DNA of 64,000 bases from Arthrobacter sp. Bi83 (GTDB lineage Bacteria > Actinomycetota > Actinomycetes > Actinomycetales > Micrococcaceae), in contig NZ_CAKKLY010000026.1 of the NCBI RefSeq assembly GCF_918698095.1, positions 1 to 64,000 on the forward strand, read 5' to 3'. The first letter of the stretch is position 1. The number at the start of each line of letters is the position of its first letter. Below the pieces are notes generated by a model, which did no database searches, was not told where the DNA came from, and saw only the letters and a program-made list of their open reading frames with translations. Below, piece by piece: positions 53,374-63,112 of the stretch. The position numbers and the translations under genes are program-made.

Positions 53374-54408
53374 ATGGCGATCACCATGCGCGACGTGGCT
53401 CAGGTGGCGTCCGTGTCAATCAAGACGGTGTCAAATGTGATCAACGATCACCCAAACATCAAGCCGGAGACGCGCAGGCGAGTTCTCTTGGCGATCGAGA
53501 ACCTGGGCTACCAGCCCAATCTCTCTGCGCGCGGACTCCGTTCTGGCCGGACCGGCGTGATTAGCCTCATCATTCCTGACCTGAAGAACGCATATTTTGC
53601 TGAGCTGGCAGACGCGGTGATGACAGCGGCCTCCAAGAGGGGCCAGGCGGTGATCATCGAGCAAAGCGGTGGGGAGCGGGACCGCGAACTCGAAATCCTC
53701 CATGGCCCGCGCATGAGGATGGTCGATGGCGTCCTGTATAGCGTGCTCGGCCTCGGCCAGGAGGACGTGGGCCTTATAGATATCCCGACCCCGATTGTCC
53801 TGCTCGGTGAACGTATCTTTAACGGGCCTGCAGACCACGTCACCATGCAGAACGTCGAGGCGTCCGAGGCAGCCACCGGGCATCTCCTTGAACTCGGACG
53901 CAGCCGGCCTCTTGCCTTTGGAGCCCACCGCAACGAAGTGATCGGTTCAGCCGGGCTGCGTCTCGAGGGCTACCGCCGGGCCCTGAAACGAGCGGGACTG
54001 CCCTACCGAGAGGAGCTCGTTGTCGACGTCCAGACCTGGCATCGGTCCGACGGTGCCCACGCGATGCGGCAGGTATTAGCGTCCGGTGTCACCTTCGACG
54101 GCGTGGTGGCATTCAACGACTCCATCGCCCTGGGAGCGATGAGCGTGCTGCAATACGCTGGCCTGAAGGTCCCCGACGATGTAGCCATCATCGGCTTCGA
54201 CGACATCGACGAGACACGCTACTCCCTGCCAACGCTGTCAACCGTGGACCCCGGACGCCCCCAAATTGCCGAGACGGCCGTGCGCATGCTGCTTGAGCGG
54301 ATAAACGGCGAAGCTGCGGACATTGCTCCGCGGGAGTTTGAGGCTTCGTTCAGAATTGTCCCCCGTGGATCCACGGGGGAGTCCGGGGCCTCTTTCCCCG
54401 AAAGTTAA
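53374..54408 (+). CDS. LacI family transcriptional regulator of the arabinoside locus
   Basis: The N-terminus is a LacI helix-turn-helix (TMRDVAQVASVSIKTVSNVINDHPNIKPETRRRV) with the hinge LSARGLRSGRTG. The remaining 280 residues form a periplasmic-binding-protein-like sensor ending with the dimer-type GFDDIDETRYSLPTLSTVDPG. The ATG follows GGAAGGA by about four bases. It probably senses arabinose or an arabinoside and represses the downstream transport and GH51 genes. Confidence 0.9.
   Translation: MAITMRDVAQVASVSIKTVSNVINDHPNIKPETRRRVLLAIENLGYQPNLSARGLRSGRTGVISLIIPDLKNAYFAELADAVMTAASKRGQAVIIEQSGGERDRELEILHGPRMRMVDGVLYSVLGLGQEDVGLIDIPTPIVLLGERIFNGPADHVTMQNVEASEAATGHLLELGRSRPLAFGAHRNEVIGSAGLRLEGYRRALKRAGLPYREELVVDVQTWHRSDGAHAMRQVLASGVTFDGVVAFNDSIALGAMSVLQYAGLKVPDDVAIIGFDDIDETRYSLPTLSTVDPGRPQIAETAVRMLLERINGEAADIAPREFEASFRIVPRGSTGESGASFPES
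54361..54378. other. 18-bp perfect palindrome in the lacI 3' end
   Basis: CCCCGTGGATCCACGGGG is a perfect palindrome within the last 50 bases of the regulator's coding region. It could be a protein-binding site or part of a terminator. Confidence 0.4.
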
Positions 54409-54411
54409 GTC

Positions 54412-54440
54412 TTGACTTGTAAGCCGCATCACACCAATAT
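54412..54440 (+). promoter_or_regulatory. Promoter for the arabinoside ABC operon
   Basis: TTGACT (54412-54417) and CAATAT (54435-54440) are separated by 17 bases. They are upstream of the solute-binding protein gene and just before the LacI operator palindrome. Confidence 0.5.
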
Positions 54441-54458
54441 GGATTTACAACGATTACA

Positions 54459-54470
54459 TACATCGATGTA
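54459..54470. promoter_or_regulatory. Candidate LacI-family operator
   Basis: TACATCGATGTA is a perfect 12-bp palindrome just downstream of the promoter -10. A matching half-site, CGATGTAA, occurs at 53323-53330 upstream of the lacI gene, consistent with autoregulation. Confidence 0.6.
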
Positions 54471-54606
54471 AAAGCTGGCGGAGCCTGCTCCAGGTCTTAC
54501 CCAAGCCCTTCCCGGGCAGTCCAACGTCCCCGCTGGACAGGCAAGCGTGGAGCCTTCCGCTTCAGACGATGAAGTCCAGAACCTGCAGCACCGAAGGGAC
54601 CCCTAC

Positions 54607-55956
54607 GTGAACAAGAAAACAGTCGCGGCAGCATTGTCGACGGTCGCCCTGGCGGCGAGCCTCTCCGCCTGCAGCTCCGGTGAGGCCGCTACCGAAAGCG
54701 CCAGCACCACCAGTTGCACCAACAAGATTGTCCACGCGGATGCTCCTAAGGTCTCCGTCTGGGCGTGGTATCCGAACATGGCCAAGGTGGTCGACAATTT
54801 CAACAACTCCCACACGGATGTGCAGGTCTGCTGGACTGTCGCCGGGCAAGGAGCCCCGGAGTATGCGAAATTCCAGACCGCCATCCAAGCCGGCAAGGGT
54901 GCACCCGATGTGATCATGCTCGAAGCCGACCAGCTAACAGGCTTCGAGCTGCAGAATGCATTGGTGGACCTCAGCCCGTACGGCGCAGCTGATGTGAAGA
55001 AGAACTTCAGCGACGGCTCCTGGAAGGACGTCTCGCAAGGAGGCTCTGTTTACGCCATCCCCGTCGACGGCGGCCCGATGGCAATGATTTACCGCAAGGA
55101 CGTGCTCGACAAGTACGGCATCAAGCCGCCGACCACCTGGGCTGAGTACGAGACGGCGGCCCAGAAGGTCAAGGACGCCGGCGGGCCAGCCTTCGGTGAC
55201 CTGGGGAGCAACGTGCCGGCCGCCCTGACCGCGCTCATGGCCCAAAAGGGCGCGGTTCCGTTCACGTACGACTTGGCGGATCAAAAGAAGATTTCAATCC
55301 AGCTGGATAGCCAGCCGGCGAAGGACGTGCTGAACTACTGGGCCGGGCTCGTCAAGAAAGGCCTTGTGGGGACGCAGGACCAGTTCACCACCGACTACAT
55401 TTCAGGCATGGTCGGCGGCAAATACGCGACGTATGTTTCCGCCGCGTGGGCACCGGGATATCTGACCGGCTCGGGCGTGGGTAAAGGAAAAGAGAAGGGC
55501 ACGTTCGCCGTGGCAGCCCTTCCGCAATGGGATGCCAGCAACCCCGTTTCTGTGAACTGGGGAGGATCAACTTTTGCGGTCACTTCACAAGCAGGAGACA
55601 AGAAGCTGGCTGCCGAAGTGGCCAAAGGCCTCTATGCCGACGACGCGTCGCTCACAGATGGCTGGAAGACCCAGACCATCTTTCCCCTGAACCAGAACGT
55701 GCTGAGGTCGGCTGCGTTCATCAACAACCGCGTCGATTTCTTTAGCGGCCAGACGGCCAACAAGGACATCTATATTCCAGCCGAGAACTCCTACAAGGGC
55801 TTCAGCTACAGCCCGTTCACCGTCTACTACTACGCGCAACTGCAGGCCGAGACGGTCAAGATCAATTCAGGCAAAGTCACCGGAGACGAGGCGGCCAGCG
55901 AGCTGCAGAACACCATGGTGAACTACGCGAAGAGCCAGGGATTCACAGTCAACTAG
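54607..55956 (+). CDS. Sugar ABC transporter substrate-binding lipoprotein
   Basis: This 449-residue family 1 extracellular solute-binding protein has a lipoprotein signal (VALAASLSACSSG; Cys near residue 22). Its mature part has the typical VSVWAWYPNMAKVVDNFNNSHTDVQV and GKGAPDVIMLEADQL segments. The GTG at 54607 follows AAGGGA by about five bases. It likely binds an arabino-oligosaccharide, judged from the neighbouring GH51. Confidence 0.9.
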   Translation: MNKKTVAAALSTVALAASLSACSSGEAATESASTTSCTNKIVHADAPKVSVWAWYPNMAKVVDNFNNSHTDVQVCWTVAGQGAPEYAKFQTAIQAGKGAPDVIMLEADQLTGFELQNALVDLSPYGAADVKKNFSDGSWKDVSQGGSVYAIPVDGGPMAMIYRKDVLDKYGIKPPTTWAEYETAAQKVKDAGGPAFGDLGSNVPAALTALMAQKGAVPFTYDLADQKKISIQLDSQPAKDVLNYWAGLVKKGLVGTQDQFTTDYISGMVGGKYATYVSAAWAPGYLTGSGVGKGKEKGTFAVAALPQWDASNPVSVNWGGSTFAVTSQAGDKKLAAEVAKGLYADDASLTDGWKTQTIFPLNQNVLRSAAFINNRVDFFSGQTANKDIYIPAENSYKGFSYSPFTVYYYAQLQAETVKINSGKVTGDEAASELQNTMVNYAKSQGFTVN

Positions 55957-56032
55957 CAGCCGGGCCTGCTCCGGGGACCTGATGGTTGGCGGAGCAGGCC
56001 GGATCGACCGATAGAAAGACGCAGGACAGATC

Positions 56033-57019
56033 ATGGCAGTTCACGGGTCAACGGTGACACCCTTGCCGCAAGATTCTCCACAGGAACTACCGGCTCGCCC
56101 GGAGCAGGTGGACAGCAAACGGGCTCCCCGTATCCAGACGGTGATGGCACGGAGGGCGCGGAAGGGGTGGCTCTTCATTGCCCCCTTCGGGTTAGTTTTC
56201 GTCGCGTTCCTCCTCGCCCCCCTGGCCTACGCCCTTTACCTGAGCCTGTTTACCAAGGGCCTGGCAACCGGTACGCGATTTAGCGGGCTGGAGAACTATT
56301 TTCACGCCTTCTCGGATCCGCAATTCCTGAAGGGCGTAGGGTTCGTAGTCCGTTTTTCCTTAGTTCTGATACCGGTGCAAATGGCCGTCTCGCTGGCCGC
56401 GGCCCTCGTCCTGGACCACCTCACGACACGACTGGCCAAGTTCTCCCGGCTGATGATCTTCCTGCCGTATGCGGTGCCGGCCGTCATAGGCGCGCTCATG
56501 TGGGGGTTCCTCTACAGTCCCTCGTTCGGACCGATGCAGCAAGTGTTCTCCCTTTTTCACGCTTCAGCACCGTTCCTTCTCAGCCAGGACAACGTCTTCT
56601 ACGGACTGCTGAACGTGGTTACCTGGCAGTGGGCCGGGTACTACATGATTATCGTGTACGCGGCCCTGCAGGGAATCGACCCTTCCCTGTATGAGGCGGC
56701 CAAGATAGACGGTGCTTCCACCTGGCAGGTGGCCTTCCGGATCAAAGTGCCCATGGTGTCATCTGCGCTCGTGCTGATTCTTATTTTTGCTCTGATCGGA
56801 ACCCTCCAGTTCTTCTCCGAGCCGCAGATCCTCGGCCCGGTCGCCAACGGGAGTATCACGCCGGACTTCACGCCCAACATCTATGCATTCAACCTGGCCT
56901 TCGGCTACGCCCAGTTCAACTACGCGTCTGCCATTTCCTTTTCCCTCGGCATCATCGTCTTTATCGCCGTGTATGCCTTCATGTTCGCCACCCGTAAAAA
57001 AGGGAGCACCCTCTCATGA
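56033..57019 (+). CDS. Sugar ABC transporter permease (MalF-like)
   Basis: This 328-residue permease has six membrane helices after a 45-residue cytoplasmic N-terminus. The ATPase-docking EAA loop reads YEAAKIDGASTWQVAFRIKVPM. It overlaps the second permease gene by four bases. It is one half of the translocation pathway for the arabinoside importer. Confidence 0.9.
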   Translation: MAVHGSTVTPLPQDSPQELPARPEQVDSKRAPRIQTVMARRARKGWLFIAPFGLVFVAFLLAPLAYALYLSLFTKGLATGTRFSGLENYFHAFSDPQFLKGVGFVVRFSLVLIPVQMAVSLAAALVLDHLTTRLAKFSRLMIFLPYAVPAVIGALMWGFLYSPSFGPMQQVFSLFHASAPFLLSQDNVFYGLLNVVTWQWAGYYMIIVYAALQGIDPSLYEAAKIDGASTWQVAFRIKVPMVSSALVLILIFALIGTLQFFSEPQILGPVANGSITPDFTPNIYAFNLAFGYAQFNYASAISFSLGIIVFIAVYAFMFATRKKGSTLS

Positions 57020-57912
57020 CTGCAGTCACGACCAGCGTCCCCGCCCTGGCCCGGCGACCCAAGCCGCGCCGAAACGTGGTGGCCCATGTGTTTCTGGGAG
57101 TTTTGGTTCTGTATTTCCTGGTCCCTATCTGGTGGCTCTTCGTGGCGAGCACGAAGGACACGGAGGGTCTTTTTGCCGGCTCCTCCGGCGCCATGTGGTT
57201 CGACAAGAACTTCAACCTGGTGGCCAACCTTCAGGACCTTTTCACGTACAACGGCGGAGAGTACCTGCGATGGCTGGGCAATTCACTGCTATATGCCGTT
57301 AGCGGCGGGCTGGGGGCCACCGCGATCTCAGTACTGGCGGGCTACGGCTTCGCGAAGTATAGGTTTCCGGGACGAAACTTGACCTTCTCGTTGCTGCTGG
57401 GCGCGGTCATGGTCCCGATGACTGCCCTGGTTATCCCCACCTTTATCCTGCTGTCCAACCTCAAGCTGACGGACACGGTATGGGCCGTCATCCTGCCATC
57501 GCTGCTGAGCCCTTTCGGCGTTTACCTCATGCGCGTTTACACCGCCGAGGCCGTGCCGGACGAGCTGCTGGACGCGGCCCGGGTGGATGGTGCCGGCGAG
57601 CTCCGCACCTTCTTTCAGGTGGCTCTCCCCCTGCTGCGCCCCGCTCTTGTGACAGTTCTCCTGCTTTCCATAGTTGGGACGTGGAATAACTACTTCCTGC
57701 CCCTGGCCATGCTGTCCACTGAAAAGCTCTACCCGATCACAGTTGGCATTGGGCTCTGGGAGCAACTGGCTTCGTCCAATAACGGCGGCGGTCATTCCCT
57801 CTGGAGCCTCATCATCGTCGGCTCCTTCGTCTCCATCATCCCTCTCGTCGTCGCCTTCCTGACCCTGCAAAAGTACTGGCAAGGCGGCTTGTCCCTCGGC
57901 AGCCTCAAATAG
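57016..57912 (+). CDS. Sugar ABC transporter permease (MalG-like)
   Basis: This 298-residue second permease has the EAA loop ELLDAARVDGAGELRTFFQVALPLLRP. It pairs with the preceding permease. No ATPase gene follows; such actinobacterial sugar importers usually share an MsiK-type ATPase encoded elsewhere. Confidence 0.9.
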   Translation: MTAVTTSVPALARRPKPRRNVVAHVFLGVLVLYFLVPIWWLFVASTKDTEGLFAGSSGAMWFDKNFNLVANLQDLFTYNGGEYLRWLGNSLLYAVSGGLGATAISVLAGYGFAKYRFPGRNLTFSLLLGAVMVPMTALVIPTFILLSNLKLTDTVWAVILPSLLSPFGVYLMRVYTAEAVPDELLDAARVDGAGELRTFFQVALPLLRPALVTVLLLSIVGTWNNYFLPLAMLSTEKLYPITVGIGLWEQLASSNNGGGHSLWSLIIVGSFVSIIPLVVAFLTLQKYWQGGLSLGSLK

Positions 57913-57970
57913 AACGTCGTCGCTAAGCACGGCGTACCGTTCCGTGCTTCCCCTTACCTGAGAGAAAACT

Positions 57971-59482
57971 ATGGTTTCCGCACGCCTTACCATCGACCCG
58001 CAGTTCGCCGTGGGCCCCGTCAATCCCCGCCTGTTCGGCTCGTTCGTTGAACATCTCGGCCGCTGTGTCTACGACGGAATCTATGAACCCGACCACCCCA
58101 GTGCAGATGCCGACGGATTCCGCACGGACGTCATCGGGCTCGTCAAGGAACTCGGTGTCTCCGCAATCCGTTACCCCGGCGGCAACTTCGTCTCCGGATT
58201 CCGCTGGGAGGACAGTGTGGGGCCCAAGGACCAGCGTCCCCGCCGCCTTGATCTGGCCTGGCACTCGACCGAAACTAACGAAGTCGGTCTGCACGAGTTC
58301 GGCTCCTGGCTGGAGAAGGTAGGCAGCGAGCTGATGCTCGCCGTCAACCTCGGCACCCGAGGCACCCTGGAAGCCCTCGACCTCCTGGAATACACAAACA
58401 TCAGTTCCGGAACGGAACTGTCCGAGCGCCGGGCAGCCAACGGCCGCAAGGAACCCTTCGGCATCAAGATGTGGTGCCTTGGAAACGAAATGGACGGCCC
58501 TTGGCAGTTGGGGCACCGCTCAGCTGATGACTACGGCAAGATCGCGTCCCAGACAGCAAAGGCCATGAGGCAGCTCGACCCGTCAGTTGAACTCGTCGTC
58601 TGCGGCTCATCCAGCGCCCACATGCCCACCTTCGGCGAATGGGAACGAGTTGTCCTAACCCACGCATACGAAGACGTCGACTACATCTCCTGCCACGCCT
58701 ACTACGAAGAGAAGAACGGGGACCTGGGCTCCTTCCTTGCCTCCGCCTCCGACATGGACCACTTCATCGAATCTGTGGTTGCAACGGCCGACCACGTCAA
58801 GGCAGTCAACGGCAGCTCCAAGACCATCAACATTTCCTTTGACGAATGGAACGTCTGGTACCTCGAGCGATTCCAGCAGGTCGATAAAATCGAAGGAATC
58901 GATAACTGGCCCACGGCGCCGCGGCTGCTTGAGGATGCATACTCCGTCGCCGATGCCGTCGTTTTCGGCAACCTGTTGATCTCGCTGCTTAAACACGCAG
59001 ACAGGGTCGCGTCGGCCTCCCTTGCGCAACTGGTGAATGTGATCGCCCCCATCATGACCGAACCGGGCGGCCCTGCATGGAAGCAGACCACTTTCTTCCC
59101 TTTCGCGTTGACTTCCAAACTTGCCAAGGGAGCCGCTCTGGACGTCAAACTGGAAGCCGACGGCTACAGTACGGAGGTCTACGGCACTGTCCCTCTCATC
59201 GACGCGGTCGCCACCTTCGACGCCGAAACCCGCACCACCGCGGTCTTTCTGGTCAACCGCTCCCAAACCGAAGAAGCGAACGTGACGATAGACGTAACTT
59301 CTCTGAACGGCGCTATTGTCCTAGATGCTCAAACGCTTTCCGATGTGGATGTTTATGCGAAGAACACACTCGACCATCCAGACCGCGTGGGCCTCAACCG
59401 GAACAAGAGCGTCGCTGTCCGTGACGGCCTAGTCGCGATCACTCTGCCGCCAGTCTCGTGGACTGCGCTGCATCTCGGCTGA
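57971..59482 (+). CDS. abfA: Alpha-L-arabinofuranosidase, GH51
   Basis: This 503-residue intracellular retaining glycosidase releases L-arabinofuranose from arabinan or arabinoxylan fragments. The acid/base Glu is Glu173 in GNEMDGPW and the nucleophile is Glu292 in FDEWNVWY. It starts LFGSFVEHLGRCVYDGIYEP, as in GH51, and has no signal peptide. This fits uptake of oligosaccharides by the preceding ABC system and cytoplasmic hydrolysis. Confidence 0.94.
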   Translation: MVSARLTIDPQFAVGPVNPRLFGSFVEHLGRCVYDGIYEPDHPSADADGFRTDVIGLVKELGVSAIRYPGGNFVSGFRWEDSVGPKDQRPRRLDLAWHSTETNEVGLHEFGSWLEKVGSELMLAVNLGTRGTLEALDLLEYTNISSGTELSERRAANGRKEPFGIKMWCLGNEMDGPWQLGHRSADDYGKIASQTAKAMRQLDPSVELVVCGSSSAHMPTFGEWERVVLTHAYEDVDYISCHAYYEEKNGDLGSFLASASDMDHFIESVVATADHVKAVNGSSKTINISFDEWNVWYLERFQQVDKIEGIDNWPTAPRLLEDAYSVADAVVFGNLLISLLKHADRVASASLAQLVNVIAPIMTEPGGPAWKQTTFFPFALTSKLAKGAALDVKLEADGYSTEVYGTVPLIDAVATFDAETRTTAVFLVNRSQTEEANVTIDVTSLNGAIVLDAQTLSDVDVYAKNTLDHPDRVGLNRNKSVAVRDGLVAITLPPVSWTALHLG

Positions 59483-59489
59483 CAGGCAA

Positions 59490-59523
59490 GGCGGGGGCAT
59501 CCGAACAAAACGGGTGCTCCGCC
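59490..59523 (+). terminator. Hairpin after abfA
   Basis: GGCGGGGGCATCCG (59490-59503) pairs with CGGGTGCTCCGCC (59511-59523), allowing G-T pairs and one bulge, around an AACAAAA loop, eight bases after the stop. Confidence 0.5.
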
Positions 59524-59674
59524 ACTGGCGCCTGGGGCAATTTCCACTTCCGGCCGGCCGGACCCTGAACCCCCGCCACCCCTCCGCCGTGCCCTGTTGC
59601 CATCCGCCGCATCTGAGTAGACTTCCAGTGCGTCCGGCCGGACGCGCCCAGTCCTCCCAAGGAGTGATCAAGCG

Positions 59675-60097
59675 ATGACTGAAAACAGCGAGTCCAATAC
59701 CGCAGGAAAGACACACAACAGCTCCAGGAACCCTGCACTTGAAGGCGAGAGCGGTCAGTACGTAGAAGGCGACTACGGCGACGCCGGCGTGGTGGCCGAT
59801 GAGGCCGCCGCCGAAAAGGGTGACTACCCGGCCGGTGACTATGGCGATGCCGGCGTGGTCGGTGACGTGCCTGCGGAGGCCGAAGAAGGCGAATACTCCG
59901 AAGGCGATTACGGCAAGGCGGGGACATTGGGCCAGGAGCTCCCCGGCGAAGAAGAGGGTGAATATCCCGAGGGCGACTACGGCGCCGCCGGAACCGCGCG
60001 GGAGCGGGGCGCCGCCGGTGAGGTGAAGGACGGACTGACGGACGGCCAGGTCAACGCTCCGAGGAATGACGACGGCGGGACCTCCGCCGGGGGCTAG
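59675..60097 (+). CDS. Acidic tandem-repeat protein of unknown function
   Basis: This 140-residue, strongly acidic protein has four degenerate repeats of 22-23 residues (27-48, 49-71, 72-94 and 95-117). Each follows the pattern G-x-Y-x-x-G-D-Y-G-x-A-G. No signal or membrane segment is seen, and the ends are Asn/Ser- and Gly-rich, suggesting disorder. AAGGAG lies nine bases before the ATG. The family is not one I can name. It precedes the dnaK promoter, but the HAIR operators separate the two transcription units. Confidence 0.75.
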   Translation: MTENSESNTAGKTHNSSRNPALEGESGQYVEGDYGDAGVVADEAAAEKGDYPAGDYGDAGVVGDVPAEAEEGEYSEGDYGKAGTLGQELPGEEEGEYPEGDYGAAGTARERGAAGEVKDGLTDGQVNAPRNDDGGTSAGG

Positions 60098-60238
60098 GAG
60101 CCGCCGCGAAAGCACCTCCAGAGCAGGTTCACGCAGAGCGAAACTGTGCTCGCGCCGTCGTCGTGGCCCCCGGTGTTCCGCCAAATTCCGCGGATCACCG
60201 GGGGCCAATTGTTTGCGCGCGACCACCAAAATGGCAGA

Positions 60239-62277
<2,039 letters not shown>

Positions 62278-62279
62278 CC

Positions 62280-62948
62280 ATGCCTCATCACGGTAACGAA
62301 GAAGAGCACAGCTCTTCCCGGGATCAGGGCGGGCAGCGCGACGAGCCTGTTATCCGGGACCACCGCAAGGTGGACCCGGTGACCGGGCAGGCCCGCCACC
62401 CCGAGGGAGAGCAGCCCGCCGATCCGGCTGGTGCTTCCGCGGATTCGAACGGCGACGCCCTCGCCCAGGCTGAGGAAATCCTCAACCAGGTGGAGGTGCC
62501 GGCGGAGGAATCCGTGGCCCAGGGAACTGACGCCGCGGCTGCTGCGGAGCTGAAGAACGATCTGCTGCGCCTCCAGGCGGAGTACGTCAACTACCGCAAG
62601 CGCGTCGAACGCGACCGTGCCGTGGCAGGGGAGATGGCCGTCATCGGCGTCCTGAACTCGCTGCTGCCGGTGCTCGACGACGTCGACGCCGCCCGCCAGC
62701 ACGGTGACCTGACCGACGGCCCGTTCGCCGCGATCGCCGCCAAGCTGGAGAACGCGCTCAAGACGTACGGCCTGGTGCGCATCGATGAGACCGGCGTGGA
62801 ATTCGATCCCACGATCCACGAGGCCCTCATCCAGCAGCCCGGCGCGGACATCGAGGTTGACACCGTCAGCCAGGTGCTCCGATCCGGCTACAAGTCAGGC
62901 GAGCGCGTCCTCCGCGCGGCACAGGTTATCGTGGCAGTCCCTGCATAA
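62280..62948 (+). CDS. grpE: Nucleotide exchange factor GrpE
   Basis: The 222-residue protein has a disordered charged N-terminus (about 80 residues). A coiled-coil follows (LKNDLLRLQAEYVNYRKRVERDRAV), then a C-terminal beta domain with FDPTIHEALIQQPG. It releases ADP from DnaK. It follows dnaK with only a two-base gap. The C-terminal YKSGERVLRAAQVIV is typical. Confidence 0.95.
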   Translation: MPHHGNEEEHSSSRDQGGQRDEPVIRDHRKVDPVTGQARHPEGEQPADPAGASADSNGDALAQAEEILNQVEVPAEESVAQGTDAAAAAELKNDLLRLQAEYVNYRKRVERDRAVAGEMAVIGVLNSLLPVLDDVDAARQHGDLTDGPFAAIAAKLENALKTYGLVRIDETGVEFDPTIHEALIQQPGADIEVDTVSQVLRSGYKSGERVLRAAQVIVAVPA

Positions 62949-62972
62949 GGTGAGCTGACACGATCGCGAAGC

Positions 62973-63071
62973 GGAACATGGGCCCTGGGAGTGGCATCGG
63001 GCCTGCCGGAGCGTGGTGGCTTGGTCCGTAAGGACCAAGCCACCACGCGAAGGGGCGGGGGCCCATGTTCC
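62973..63071. repeat. Nested inverted repeat between grpE and dnaJ
   Basis: The outer arms GGAACATGGGCCC (62973-62985) and GGGCCCATGTTCC (63059-63071) are perfect complements. Inside them, GCGTGGTGGCTTGGTCC (63011-63027) and GGACCAAGCCACCACGC (63032-63048) form a 17-bp stem closed by a GTAA tetraloop of the GNRA type. It occupies most of the 164-base gap in an otherwise tight operon. No T-run follows. Confidence 0.9.
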
Positions 63072-63112
63072 ACGTAGCGAAACGTAACCACAAACTTTGA
63101 AAGGAAACGCCA

